Shown one piece after another: positions 52,169 through 61,090 of a DNA stretch of 64,000 nt. The position numbers were made by a program, and so were the translations under genes. Below the pieces are notes generated by a model that worked only from the letters and a program-made list of their open reading frames with translations, was not told the DNA's origin and ran no database searches. The stretch is from the NCBI RefSeq assembly GCF_001458195.1, contig NZ_CYPU01000006.1, positions 1 to 64,000 on the forward strand. The letters are read 5' to 3'. The DNA comes from Ruegeria atlantica. Its GTDB lineage: Bacteria > Pseudomonadota > Alphaproteobacteria > Rhodobacterales > Rhodobacteraceae. Every line of letters starts with the position of its first letter. Position 1 is the stretch's first letter.

Positions 52169-53545
52169 TTATTCAGCCGGGACGCTTTGTGCGTCTCCGT
52201 TGTCGCGTGCCGCATCGATCAATGTGCGGCGCGCAAGAGCGTAATTGTCTTCGCCCCCGGCTCTTTTGGCGCGACGGTCATCCAGGATGCGCTCGACAGC
52301 ATCCAGACGGCCGGCGCGCAGGCCGGAATCAATTGTGATGCGCTCGAATACATCACGTTGGGCGTGGCTTCCACCTGCCAGTTGCATACCTGCTCGGGCG
52401 TTCGATAAAAAGTCGAAGGCGTCGCCGTAAAGGCCTTCGCCAAAGGCCTCTAGCCCTTTGGCGGCTGCAATGCCCGGATCGGACATGCGGATCGGGGTGT
52501 CCCCCTGATTGCGCTGCGCATCTTTCTGAATACGTTGCAACATCTTGCTGGTCGCTTCTGGGCGATTGTCGCCGGTCAGGGCCAGAAGGTAGTGAAGATC
52601 GGCAAAAATCAGACAACCATCTTCAGTCCGCGCTGCACTGAGATTCGCCAGTTCTTCCCAGCGGTTGCCCACATTGACGCCCTCAAGCTCAAGCCGTGAC
52701 AGCAGGGACGTGGCGTTCGAGATATCGCGGTAGTCGTCGGTTTTGTCCTGACGGATGTAGTTGTCATACAGCTCCATCACCTGATCGACCTGACCCAGAT
52801 CCAGATGCATCAGCGCCTTGTGCCACCAGACGTGATAGCGGAAGTTGTTGCAGTGGGTCCAAGCCTCTTCGCGTCCTGCCAACCAATCAAGGCCCAGCTG
52901 CGCGTTGCCTGTCATCTCATGCACGTGTGCAACGGCGTGCAGACCCCAGGCATCGTCCGACACCATCCACAGCGCCTGCCGACCTGCGATTTCGGCCTTT
53001 TCGTAGGCACCGGTTTCTTCCAACGCAAAGGAATGACAGCCCAGCAAATACCCACGACCTGCATGATCGGGTTCGTACGCCGGCAGAATCCGCTCGATCG
53101 ACCGGCGCATGCCTTCCGCGTCGCCAAGCACAAATCGCGTCGCGTGGCTGAGTTTCATTGCCAGCGAGTCTTGTGGGTGGTCGCGCAGAATCTCTTCGAA
53201 TTTTTGTATGGCTTGCGTGGGCAGGTCAGCCAGATACAGACCCAGCGCTTCGACATACAGTCGCTCGCGCGCTGAGACCGGCTGGCGTTCCATGGCACTG
53301 TTGGCGGCTGCCATCGCTTCGACGGCGACCGGCATCATCTCGCGACGGCCCAGCAGGACCATGAACAAGCCTTTGATTGCATGACCCAGGGCAAAATCGG
53401 GTTCAAGCTCCAGAACTTTGCCAAGATGCTGCGGCGTCACGGCGGCATGGGCCATGAACCCAAGCAGAACACCATCCCAGGCCTCGGCACTTGCCGGGTG
53501 GCTGAGAGTGTTCATCTGTCCGAAAACGTCTTGCTTCATGTTCAT
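52169..53545 (-). CDS. TPR-repeat protein (TTC38-like)
   Basis: 458 residues from ATG 53545. Alpha-helical with tetratricopeptide-like repeats; LYLADLPTQAIQKFEEILRD and HALKGLF-type helices are typical, and RGYLLGCHSFALEETGAYEK plus AWGLHAVAHVHEMTGNAQLG match the TTC38-like family of bacterial TPR proteins. No enzyme motif is seen. It is probably a cytoplasmic scaffold. It ends 32 bases before opgC on the same strand and might be co-transcribed, though a role in glucan synthesis is unproven. ATG 53539 is an alternative start. Confidence 0.78.
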   Translation of the reverse strand: MNMKQDVFGQMNTLSHPASAEAWDGVLLGFMAHAAVTPQHLGKVLELEPDFALGHAIKGLFMVLLGRREMMPVAVEAMAAANSAMERQPVSARERLYVEALGLYLADLPTQAIQKFEEILRDHPQDSLAMKLSHATRFVLGDAEGMRRSIERILPAYEPDHAGRGYLLGCHSFALEETGAYEKAEIAGRQALWMVSDDAWGLHAVAHVHEMTGNAQLGLDWLAGREEAWTHCNNFRYHVWWHKALMHLDLGQVDQVMELYDNYIRQDKTDDYRDISNATSLLSRLELEGVNVGNRWEELANLSAARTEDGCLIFADLHYLLALTGDNRPEATSKMLQRIQKDAQRNQGDTPIRMSDPGIAAAKGLEAFGEGLYGDAFDFLSNARAGMQLAGGSHAQRDVFERITIDSGLRAGRLDAVERILDDRRAKRAGGEDNYALARRTLIDAARDNGDAQSVPAE

Positions 53546-53720
53546 GTTCCGATCCAATCGAGAATATCTACATCACCTGATGTAGCAGAGACTCTGGGTG
53601 GGTCGTATCAGTATCGGCCCTGCTCTCGAATTGGTGAAATGCCGTGTAGGCAAAAAATGAAAAAAACCGCCGATTCAATGGCATGTTTCAGCAACATGCC
53701 GCCGAAATGGGCAGAGTGTT

Positions 53721-54905
53721 TCAATCGTCAAAGGGGTTTTCAGCGCGCAAAACGGCCTGCGTATCGGCCCCAAAGACGGGCGGAGCAGCCCGATATGTTA
53801 CAGGTGTGCGCGACAGTTTCAGCGGATTCCCGATCAGTTGAACGTCACCCGGTGCGGCCTGCATCGCGATCTGCATCTGGCGGGCTTCGACCTGATCGGT
53901 TGTAAAAACCTGATCCAAAGTCTGTACTGGACCAACCGGAACCTTGCGGGCTTCGAGCTGCGCAATCATGGTCTCTGAAGCGTGGGTCTTCACCACCGGA
54001 CGCAGCACGGCGTTTAACGCGTCACGATTTTCCAGCCTAGCTGGGTTGGTGGCGAAACGTGGGTCATCCGCCAGATCGGGGTGATCGATGAATTCGCAGA
54101 ACCGTCGGAACTGACTGTCATTTCCGACGGCCAGAATGACGTGGCCATCGGCGGTTTCATAAACGTCATAGGGCACGATATTCGGATGCCCGTTGCCGCG
54201 CCGTTGGGGTACGGTGCCTGAGGTCAGATAGTTCGCACCTTCGTTGATTAGCCACGCGATCTGCGCATCTACCAGCGCCAGATCAATCTGCTGGCCTTCG
54301 CCGGTCTGATCGCGGTGGCGCAGGGCGGCTAGAATGCCGACACTTGCGTACATTCCGCACATCACATCGGCGATGCCCACGCCCACCTTCATCGGCGCGC
54401 CATCGGGTTCGCCTGTCAGCGACATGATCCCGCCGTACCCCTGTGCCATCAGGTCATAGCCCGGCTTGGACGCATTTGGCCCGGTCTGTCCGTAACCCGA
54501 TATCGAGCAATAGACGAGGCTGGGAAAGTCTTGCGACAACGTTGCGTAGTCCAGACCGTATTTCGCCAATCCGCCGGGTTTGAAGTTCTCGATCAGAATG
54601 TCCGCATGCGAGGCCAACCGTTTGATTTCAGATTGTCCCTCGGTCGTGGTGATGTCGATAGCCACGGATTTCTTGTTGCGGTTGGCCGACATGAAATAAG
54701 CGCTTAGATCGGACCGGTTGCCTTGCGCATCTTCGACGTAAGGAGGGCCCCATTGGCGGGTGTCATCCCCGCCGGTCGCGGGGTTTTCGATCTTGATCAC
54801 GCTGGCCCCCAGATCGCCCAGCAACTGCGTGCAGGTCGGTCCGGCCAAAATGCGACTGAGGTCCAGTACTTTGACGCCCTTCAGCGGTCCTTCAGATCCG
54901 GCCAT
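53721..54905 (-). CDS. Class III CoA-transferase (CaiB/BaiF family)
   Basis: 394 residues. LKGVKVLDLSRILAGPTCTQ at the N-terminus, LGDLGASVIKIENPATGGDD, SANRNKKSVAIDI, the catalytic-Asp segment SKPGYDLMAQGYGG near 150, and GIADVMCGMYASVGILAALR. It moves CoA between carboxylic acids, such as formyl/oxalate or carnitine esters; the substrate is unknown here. A GGAGG site precedes tandem ATGs at 54908/54905, and it overlaps the upstream ThDP enzyme gene by 14 bases. The pairing recalls formyl-CoA transferase/oxalyl-CoA decarboxylase, but key family specifics cannot be verified. Confidence 0.9.
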   Translation of the reverse strand: MAGSEGPLKGVKVLDLSRILAGPTCTQLLGDLGASVIKIENPATGGDDTRQWGPPYVEDAQGNRSDLSAYFMSANRNKKSVAIDITTTEGQSEIKRLASHADILIENFKPGGLAKYGLDYATLSQDFPSLVYCSISGYGQTGPNASKPGYDLMAQGYGGIMSLTGEPDGAPMKVGVGIADVMCGMYASVGILAALRHRDQTGEGQQIDLALVDAQIAWLINEGANYLTSGTVPQRRGNGHPNIVPYDVYETADGHVILAVGNDSQFRRFCEFIDHPDLADDPRFATNPARLENRDALNAVLRPVVKTHASETMIAQLEARKVPVGPVQTLDQVFTTDQVEARQMQIAMQAAPGDVQLIGNPLKLSRTPVTYRAAPPVFGADTQAVLRAENPFDD

Positions 54906-56511
54906 CATAGCCTCCACGGTCAATTTCGGCGGCAATCACGGTGAAAGAGTTGGCCTTCATCGCCTCATTCAGGGCAGTACGCAGTTCCTCGCGGTTTCGA
55001 ACGGTGTGACCGTTGCCGCCAAACGCCCGGCCCATGGCGGCAAAGTCATGGCGGTCGAAATCCACACCTCTGTTGCCCATCTGGCGCTGACGTTGTTTCA
55101 GCTCGATCAACGCGAGGCTTGCATCGACAAAGACCAGAAAGATCGGGTTTCCGCCCATTTCAGCGGCGGTCGACAGCTCTCCGGCGACCATCAGGAACCC
55201 GGCGTCGCCCGAAAAACTGATAACCGGGCGGTTTGGTTCGGCCAGTTTCAAACCAATCGCCATTGGCACGGCGCAGCCCATGGTACACAGCGCCGAAGAC
55301 TGGATCAGTCCGCGTTCCTCGGAACATTCCCACATCTGGCTTAGCAAGATGCGATGCGCGCCACTGTCGGCTGTAGCCAGGGTTTCGGCAGGCAGGGTTG
55401 CACGGGTTTCGGCGATGATGGCGGCGGGACCCCATTCTTCGTCGGTCGGAAATGCCTCGGCCAGCGCAGATTTGACCTGCGCGGGTTCACCGCCCGACCA
55501 GGTTTCGCGGGCCGCGTTACCTTTTGCCATGGCCTCCAATGTGGCACCGGTGTCAGCGACCATGTTCAGCCCGGCCTGGTGCATATAGTGATCGTTGACC
55601 ACCGCCGAGATGTCGATGACACGCTTCTCTTCGGGGTCCCAGACCTCGCGCCAGCCGGGGCGCATCTCAATCGGGTCGTAGCCAAGGCACAAGACCAGAT
55701 CGGCCTGTTCAACCAGCGGCAAAAGGTGTTTGTCGGCCAGCGGTGACAATCCGGCTCCGCCAAGGCACAGGGGGTGATCTTCGGGCACAACTCCCTTGGC
55801 CTTGTAGGTCGTGACAAAGGGGATGCCGAAATGTTCCAGAAACGCCTGCACGATATTGCGTGATCCGTCATACAGAACGTCCAGCCCGACAATCGCAATG
55901 GGTCGTTCCGCATCAGCCATCCACTGGCGCGCTTTTTCAAGGCAATTGCCCTCGGGCGCGACGGCTGCAGCCTTGACCAGACGTCGCGTTTTGACGCGAG
56001 ACACCCGCATATCCGCGACCGAGATCGGAACGTCGATGTGCACCGGCCCGGGGCGGGGCTGGTTGGCCAGCGATACCGCTTTGTCCGCCACGATATCCGC
56101 GCCCTGCGCCGTCAGGGTAAATGTCCCCTTGGTGATCGAGCGATAGACCTGTGCGTGATCCATAACCTGATGGGTATAGGTCAGCGCCTCATCCGCATCG
56201 ACGCAACCGGTCAGCACGATCATCGGCACCCGGTCCTGCAAGGCGTTGGCGACCACATTGATCCCGTTCATCGCGCCGGGGCCAAGCGTCGCCACCAGAA
56301 TGGCAGGCGCACTGTCGCGGTGATGCACGGCTTCGGCCATGAATCCGGCGGCGTTTTCGTGCTTGGTCAGGTGAAAGGCGATCCCCGCCTGTTCCAGCGC
56401 ATCCACCAACGTCAGAACCTCGCCACCGGGCATACCAAAGGCATGGCGGCATCCGGCCTCGTAAAGTCTTTGGGCCAAAAGGTCCGCGGCGCGGGGCGAA
56501 AGGTCCTGCAT
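54892..56511 (-). CDS. Thiamine-diphosphate-dependent enzyme (acetolactate-synthase-like)
   Basis: 539 residues in the three ThDP domains: Pyr (1-165) with catalytic Glu in HLTKHENAAGFMAEAV, central FAD/NAD-like domain (190-320), and PP domain (345-530) with ISFSGDAGFLMVAGELSTAA. The usual GDG...NN metal motif reads GDA...VD (FLVFVDASLALIELKQ). Acetolactate synthase is unlikely without a small subunit. The translation overlap with a class III CoA-transferase gene suggests action on an acyl-CoA or 2-oxoacid, such as an oxalyl-CoA decarboxylase-like or 2-hydroxyacyl-CoA lyase-like reaction. The exact substrate remains open. Confidence 0.85.
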   Translation of the reverse strand: MQDLSPRAADLLAQRLYEAGCRHAFGMPGGEVLTLVDALEQAGIAFHLTKHENAAGFMAEAVHHRDSAPAILVATLGPGAMNGINVVANALQDRVPMIVLTGCVDADEALTYTHQVMDHAQVYRSITKGTFTLTAQGADIVADKAVSLANQPRPGPVHIDVPISVADMRVSRVKTRRLVKAAAVAPEGNCLEKARQWMADAERPIAIVGLDVLYDGSRNIVQAFLEHFGIPFVTTYKAKGVVPEDHPLCLGGAGLSPLADKHLLPLVEQADLVLCLGYDPIEMRPGWREVWDPEEKRVIDISAVVNDHYMHQAGLNMVADTGATLEAMAKGNAARETWSGGEPAQVKSALAEAFPTDEEWGPAAIIAETRATLPAETLATADSGAHRILLSQMWECSEERGLIQSSALCTMGCAVPMAIGLKLAEPNRPVISFSGDAGFLMVAGELSTAAEMGGNPIFLVFVDASLALIELKQRQRQMGNRGVDFDRHDFAAMGRAFGGNGHTVRNREELRTALNEAMKANSFTVIAAEIDRGGYDGRI

Positions 56512-56589
56512 TAGTTATGCTCCGAAATAATACGTCATTGCAGATTGCGGAGGACGCGTCCGGACGCAAGCAGGTTCACGGCAGTGTGA

Positions 56590-57048
56590 CTAATTGACTG
56601 CGAATTCCGCCACTGCCTGAAATTTTTCATCCAGTTCCGTCGCAATTTCTTGAAGTGGCTCACCGCCTTGCTGGGCATAGGGGGCAAAGACGTGGCTTGG
56701 GGTTTTGTAGGACAAAGTCGCCGTGCCGTCCGCATTTTCGGTCACGTAGAACCGGATGGGCGCTTCGATCATTGCGTCGACCGAGGTTTCCAGAACCCGC
56801 ACCGCGTAGTCGTTGTTAAAGGCACCGATCACTAAGTTTCCGGGAATGATGATGCCACGGGCCGCTGCCGCCTTGGTGGGCCCGGCCTGCGTTACAACAA
56901 TCAGACCGTTTTCTTTGACCGCGGCCTTCGTATCCGCGACCAAAGCATCATAGCTTTTGTCGGTGGAGTGAACGGCCCAGCCCGGCAGCGGTTCTTGCGC
57001 CAGCGCGGGAAGGGCCAGCAAACACAGTACGGTCGAAATAGCCTTCAT
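56590..57048 (-). CDS. Secreted DUF302 protein
   Basis: 152 residues from ATG 57048 (GAGGA upstream). Signal peptide MKAISTVLCLLALPALAQEP. The DUF302 core has SYDALVADTKAAVKENGLIV and a beta-rich end with PIRFYVTENADGTATLSYKT and PSHVFAPYAQQG. Periplasmic or lipocalin-size; no catalytic site is known for this family. Direction and closeness (78 bases) to the ThDP enzyme gene permit, but do not prove, co-transcription. Confidence 0.82.
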   Translation of the reverse strand: MKAISTVLCLLALPALAQEPLPGWAVHSTDKSYDALVADTKAAVKENGLIVVTQAGPTKAAAARGIIIPGNLVIGAFNNDYAVRVLETSVDAMIEAPIRFYVTENADGTATLSYKTPSHVFAPYAQQGGEPLQEIATELDEKFQAVAEFAVN

Positions 57049-57148
57049 CGTGCTGTCCTCATGGGTATGGGTACGAAATTGATGCCAGAAACTCGTATTT
57101 CGCGCAGTCACAATCCCGTGGGTAGCAGTCGCAGAAGTTGCCTTCGGA

Positions 57149-57892
57149 TCAGTCCACGTGCCTTTTCAGGAGATAGATGTCCATGATCCAGCCATGATCC
57201 GCCCGCGCTTTTGCCCGCGTTTCGACTATCAGCGACGCCATATCAGCCAAAGGACCGTGGATCAGGATTTCTTCCTTCATCCCCACATAAGCGCCCCACC
57301 AGATTTCGTAGTCGGCCATCTCAAGGCTTTGAAACGAACACTCGCCGTCCAGCATAACAGCCACTTTTGAAGCGTTTAGTGGCCAGCCTTCATCCCGAAT
57401 GCGCCGACCAGTGGTCACGATATACGGCGCGCCCAGATCGTTGATCGGTATCGCATGCGCCGCTGTCAATGCCTGCAGCGCAGTGATGCCGGGGATCACA
57501 CGTGTTTCCGGTTGGGGCTTCAGTCGTGAGGCGATGCGCAGCGAACTGTCATAAAGCGACGGATCGCCCCAGATCAAAAGAGCTACCCGCTTTGCATCAG
57601 GGTGCTCCGCGACCGCCTCTTGCCACCGCAGAGCGATGGCATCGTGCCATTCATCAACGCCGCGCAGATAGCCATCATCTGCTCGCCGTTTGGGAATATC
57701 AAAATATGCGATCTGTGGCGCGGTGTCGGTCACCTGCGCGATAATCTCTTCCCGCAAACCGGCAAGATCGGCCTTGTTCTCGCCCTTGCGCGGGATCAGG
57801 ATCAGGTCTGCGTCCCGAATGGCACTCGCGCCTTGAAACGTCAGGTGGTCCGGATTGCCGGTGCCAATACCGATCAGAGTTAAGTCAAACAT
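57149..57892 (-). CDS. cobF: Precorrin-6A synthase (deacetylating)
   Basis: 247 residues. MFDLTLIGIGTGNPDHLTFQ and LLIWGDPSLYDSSLRIASRL (SAM-binding loop), VIPGITALQALTAAHAIPIN. CobF methylates C-1 of precorrin-5 with release of acetate, a step found only in the aerobic pathway. The C-terminus (MDIYLLKRHVD) is complete. Last gene of the minus-strand block; starts overlapping the cobA end by 8 bases. Confidence 0.95.
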   Translation of the reverse strand: MFDLTLIGIGTGNPDHLTFQGASAIRDADLILIPRKGENKADLAGLREEIIAQVTDTAPQIAYFDIPKRRADDGYLRGVDEWHDAIALRWQEAVAEHPDAKRVALLIWGDPSLYDSSLRIASRLKPQPETRVIPGITALQALTAAHAIPINDLGAPYIVTTGRRIRDEGWPLNASKVAVMLDGECSFQSLEMADYEIWWGAYVGMKEEILIHGPLADMASLIVETRAKARADHGWIMDIYLLKRHVD

Positions 57893-58613
57893 TGTCGGTC
57901 TCGGCCAGAGGGCCATAAAGGATGAGGGCAGGGGCCGAGCCGATCTCAGCGCCCAGCTTGTCCGCCAACTCACCGACCGTGGATCGGAGTAGCACCTGAT
58001 CCGGGGTCGAAACGGATTCGGCCATCAGCGCCGGTGTTTCCAGCGGCAAGCCATGTTCATTCAGTGTCTTGACCAACAAAGGAAATGTGCGCTTGCCCAT
58101 GAATACAACGGTAGTGGCATCTGGGTCGGCAAGAGCGGTCAGATTCAGATCATCGGGCAGCTTGCCACTGATATCGTGGCCGGTGACGAATTGTACGCGG
58201 CGCGCCGTGAGCCGCCGCGTCAAGGGAATGCCGGCCGCCGCTGCTGCGGCAACCGCCGAAGGGATGCCAGGGATAATCTCATATTCGATCCCGGCCTCAC
58301 GCAGCGCCACCAGTTCTTCTTCCAGACGTCCAAACAGACCGCCATCGCCTGATTTCAGTCGCACGACGCGGGCACCGGTTTTGGCATAGTCCACCAACAG
58401 GCGGCTGACGTGGTCTTGTTTCGGTGACGGGCGACCAGCGCGTTTGCCGACCCCAACAAGGTCTGCGTCCTGATGCGCATGGCTCAGGATTGGGCCGCTG
58501 CTGAGGTCATCGAACAGCACTGCGTCTGCCTTTTGCATCCGGTCCACGGCCTTAAGCGTCAGCAGTTCCGGATCCCCGGGACCGGAGCCAATGAACGAAA
58601 CGAAACCGCTCAT
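57885..58613 (-). CDS. cobA: Uroporphyrinogen-III C-methyltransferase
   Basis: 242 residues. FVSFIGSGPGDPELLTLKAV, then ADAVLFDDLSSGPILSHAH, ARVVRLKSGDGGLFGRLEEE (SAM-site loop where many relatives have GGDP), EYEIIPGIPSAVAAAAAAGI and PLTRRLTARRVQFVTGHDIS. It dimethylates uroporphyrinogen III to precorrin-2, entry to B12 and siroheme. Overlaps cobB by 4 bases. Confidence 0.95.
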   Translation of the reverse strand: MSGFVSFIGSGPGDPELLTLKAVDRMQKADAVLFDDLSSGPILSHAHQDADLVGVGKRAGRPSPKQDHVSRLLVDYAKTGARVVRLKSGDGGLFGRLEEELVALREAGIEYEIIPGIPSAVAAAAAAGIPLTRRLTARRVQFVTGHDISGKLPDDLNLTALADPDATTVVFMGKRTFPLLVKTLNEHGLPLETPALMAESVSTPDQVLLRSTVGELADKLGAEIGSAPALILYGPLAETDNV

Positions 58614-59938
58614 GCCTGGGCCTCAGCGATCAGGTGAAAGAATGTTCCGGTCACGTTGCCGCGAATTGATCCGGTTTGTGGTCCCTCAACCCCTTCAGCA
58701 TCGAACACCCGGGCCAAAGGTGCGTCGGGTTGCTCGAGGATCGAAGAATAGTGAAACTCATGGCCACGCAATGTCGCTTCAGCGGCATACCCTGCCATTG
58801 GGGCCAACAATTGCGCCTTGCGATACCCAAGATTGAACTTTCGCTTCTCATAGGAGGTCACGAGCCCAAGCAGACCCGCCATCTGATGCCGGACCCCTTC
58901 CTTGTCGACCAGAGCTTCGCCCAAGGCCATATACCCACCACACTCACCATGAACGGGTTTTGTCTCCGCATGTTTGCGCAGACCGCTCAGGAATGTGTCG
59001 GCAGCAGCCAAAGTGCCCGCGTGCAGTTCAGGATAGCCACCGGGCAACCAGACCAGGTCAGCATCCGCAGCCGGGGCTTCGTTGGCCAGCGGTGAAAACG
59101 GCAGGATTTCCGCCCCTGCTGCGAGCCAGCCTTCCAGCAAATGCGGGTAGGTGAACGAAAACGCCGCATCTCGTGCCAGCGCGATCCGCTGTGCCGGGGG
59201 CCGCGGCAGTGCGGCTGACGATGGCCCATTGGGGCCTGAGGAGGCCGCAGCTTTGATCGCCTCAAGATCCACATGCTCGCGCAGGAATGTGGCGTATCCG
59301 GCAATCGCGCTTTCCAGATCCGGGTGCTCGACCGCCTGAATCAACCCAAGATGCCGCTCGGGCAGAGTCAGATCTCCACGCCGGGGCAACACGCCCAGCA
59401 CCGGCAGGCCCGCGCGCTCCATTCCCAAACGAGTCAGGCGTTCGTGACGCGGGCTGGCGCAGCGGTTCAGGATCACACCGGCAAAGGGCAGGTCTGGATT
59501 GTACATCCGAAATCCCAGCGCAGTGGCCGCCGCAGATTGGGCCTGACCGCCCACATCCAGCACCAGGACCACAGGCCATCCCATACGCTGTGCGGTTTCG
59601 GCGCTTGATCCGTGCCCAAGCTCTCCGGGCTTGGCAACGCCGTCGAACAGGCCCATCGAACCTTCGGCCAAAACGATATCCGCGCCCTCGGCCTGGGTAG
59701 AAATCGCGTTCAGCAGCGGATCGGCCATCGCCCAGCTGTCTAGGTTGAACGAGGCGCGTCCGGCCGCGGCACGGTGAAAGGCTGGATCGATATAGTCCGG
59801 TCCGCTCTTGAACGGTTGCACCGACAGGCCATCCTCGGCAAGCGCACGCAGAAGACCCAGCATGACGGTGGTTTTGCCCGTCCCGGAAGACGGCGCAGAA
59901 ATCAGTAATCCCGGAGGGTTGGTCATCCCGTCATTCAT
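58610..59938 (-). CDS. cobB: Hydrogenobyrinic/cobyrinic acid a,c-diamide synthase
   Basis: 442 residues from ATG 59938. N-terminal P-loop [20 protein letters not shown] and [20 protein letters not shown]; the glutaminase domain starts at about 240, with [14 protein letters not shown] and the catalytic Cys in [17 protein letters not shown]. It amidates the a and c carboxylates using glutamine and ATP. Start overlaps the cobM stop as ATGAATGA. A longer open frame to 60055 lies inside cobM. Confidence 0.95.
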   Translation of the reverse strand: MNDGMTNPPGLLISAPSSGTGKTTVMLGLLRALAEDGLSVQPFKSGPDYIDPAFHRAAAGRASFNLDSWAMADPLLNAISTQAEGADIVLAEGSMGLFDGVAKPGELGHGSSAETAQRMGWPVVLVLDVGGQAQSAAATALGFRMYNPDLPFAGVILNRCASPRHERLTRLGMERAGLPVLGVLPRRGDLTLPERHLGLIQAVEHPDLESAIAGYATFLREHVDLEAIKAAASSGPNGPSSAALPRPPAQRIALARDAAFSFTYPHLLEGWLAAGAEILPFSPLANEAPAADADLVWLPGGYPELHAGTLAAADTFLSGLRKHAETKPVHGECGGYMALGEALVDKEGVRHQMAGLLGLVTSYEKRKFNLGYRKAQLLAPMAGYAAEATLRGHEFHYSSILEQPDAPLARVFDAEGVEGPQTGSIRGNVTGTFFHLIAEAQA

Positions 59939-60725
59939 TCTCGGGGCTCCAGCTTGACCATGGACTGTCCGCGCTTTGCGGGCGGTACCGGCGGTCGTAA
60001 TCTTTTGAATAGAGACAGCTTTCGTCAAAGCCTTCGCCTGCAAGTGCCGGGCCAACCATGATCAGAGCGGTGCGAGAGATACTCTCGTCCAGTGCGTCTT
60101 TCAGGGTCGCCAACGTGGCGCGAATGATCCGTTCGTCCGGCCAACTGGCGCGATACACCACAGCCACCGGGCAGTCTGCTCCATAGGCCGGGGTAAGGTC
60201 CGCGATCACGTTGTCCAGATTTCCGATCGACAGGTGAATGGCCAGGGTTGCGCCGGTGCGGGCAAAGTTCTCAAGAGTTTCGCCTTCGGGCATTGAAGAT
60301 GCGCGGCCGGGCGTCCGGGTCAGGACCACAGATTGCGCCAATCCGGGCAAGGTCAGTTCCGTTCCCAGCGAAGCAGCCGCTGCGGCGAACGACGGTACAC
60401 CGGGCGTCACGCTGACCGGAATGCCCATCTCCTTCAATCGCCGGATCTGTTCACCCATTGCCGACCAAACCGACAGGTCGCCGGAATGCAGACGTGCAAT
60501 GTTATGGCCAGCCTTATGTGCTGCCTCAATCTCGGCCATGATCTGATCCAGATCCATTGGCGCGGTGTTTATGATCTTTGCGCCCTCGGGGCAGTGGGCC
60601 AGAATCTCTTCGGGCACCAGCGATCCTGCATACAGGCACACCGGGCACGACGCGATGATATCACGCCCCCGCAGGGTCAGAAGGTCGGCAGCGCCGGGTC
60701 CGGCGCCGATGAAATGAACGGTCAT
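59931..60725 (-). CDS. cobM: Precorrin-4 C11-methyltransferase
   Basis: 264 residues. [40 protein letters not shown] and [20 protein letters not shown] (SAM loop) are hallmark CobM segments, and [20 protein letters not shown] is the PxPGxxSxxA block. It methylates precorrin-4 at C-11 to form precorrin-5. ATGA overlap with cobE. Confidence 0.96.
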   Translation of the reverse strand: MTVHFIGAGPGAADLLTLRGRDIIASCPVCLYAGSLVPEEILAHCPEGAKIINTAPMDLDQIMAEIEAAHKAGHNIARLHSGDLSVWSAMGEQIRRLKEMGIPVSVTPGVPSFAAAAASLGTELTLPGLAQSVVLTRTPGRASSMPEGETLENFARTGATLAIHLSIGNLDNVIADLTPAYGADCPVAVVYRASWPDERIIRATLATLKDALDESISRTALIMVGPALAGEGFDESCLYSKDYDRRYRPQSADSPWSSWSPENE

Positions 60726-61090
60726 ATTTTTCCTCCGATGGCGACGGCGCAGGTTGCAAGCCGGTCGTCCGAAATCTGTCTGGGTGAGGTCAGCCGCGCG
60801 CCTGTTCCGGCGGCGGCAAGGGCGGATGCTTCAGCTACGCTGCCGGTGCCATAGATGGCTCGACTGCGGTTCGAGCAGGTGAGAGTGCGCTGTCCCGCCA
60901 GATCGGCAGCAGCGATGAAATGCAGGGGCAGGGCAGTCTCTGCAGCAAACTCCGACAGCGCGGCGTGACCTTCTTTGTCGGCAACAGTGGCCAGCGCGTC
61001 GACGTTTTGCCCAACGCTGGCCCGCTCAAATACAGCGCGCAGGCTGTCCACGGTCGCAGTTGATGAAAACCCCAAACCTGCGATGATCAT
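60722..61090 (-). CDS. cobE: Cobalamin biosynthesis protein CobE
   Basis: 122 residues from ATG 61090. [20 protein letters not shown] resembles the CbiG C-terminal/CobE family start, followed by [20 protein letters not shown] and [13 protein letters not shown]. CobE is a small protein needed in the aerobic pathway with an incompletely known role. Overlaps cobL and cobM by 4 bases. Confidence 0.9.
   Translation of the reverse strand: MIIAGLGFSSTATVDSLRAVFERASVGQNVDALATVADKEGHAALSEFAAETALPLHFIAAADLAGQRTLTCSNRSRAIYGTGSVAEASALAAAGTGARLTSPRQISDDRLATCAVAIGGKI

Noticed and set aside
57149..57973. Longer cobF start at 57973
   Set aside because: The CobF family begins at MFDLTLIGIGTG (57892); the extension lies inside cobA and is not conserved in type.
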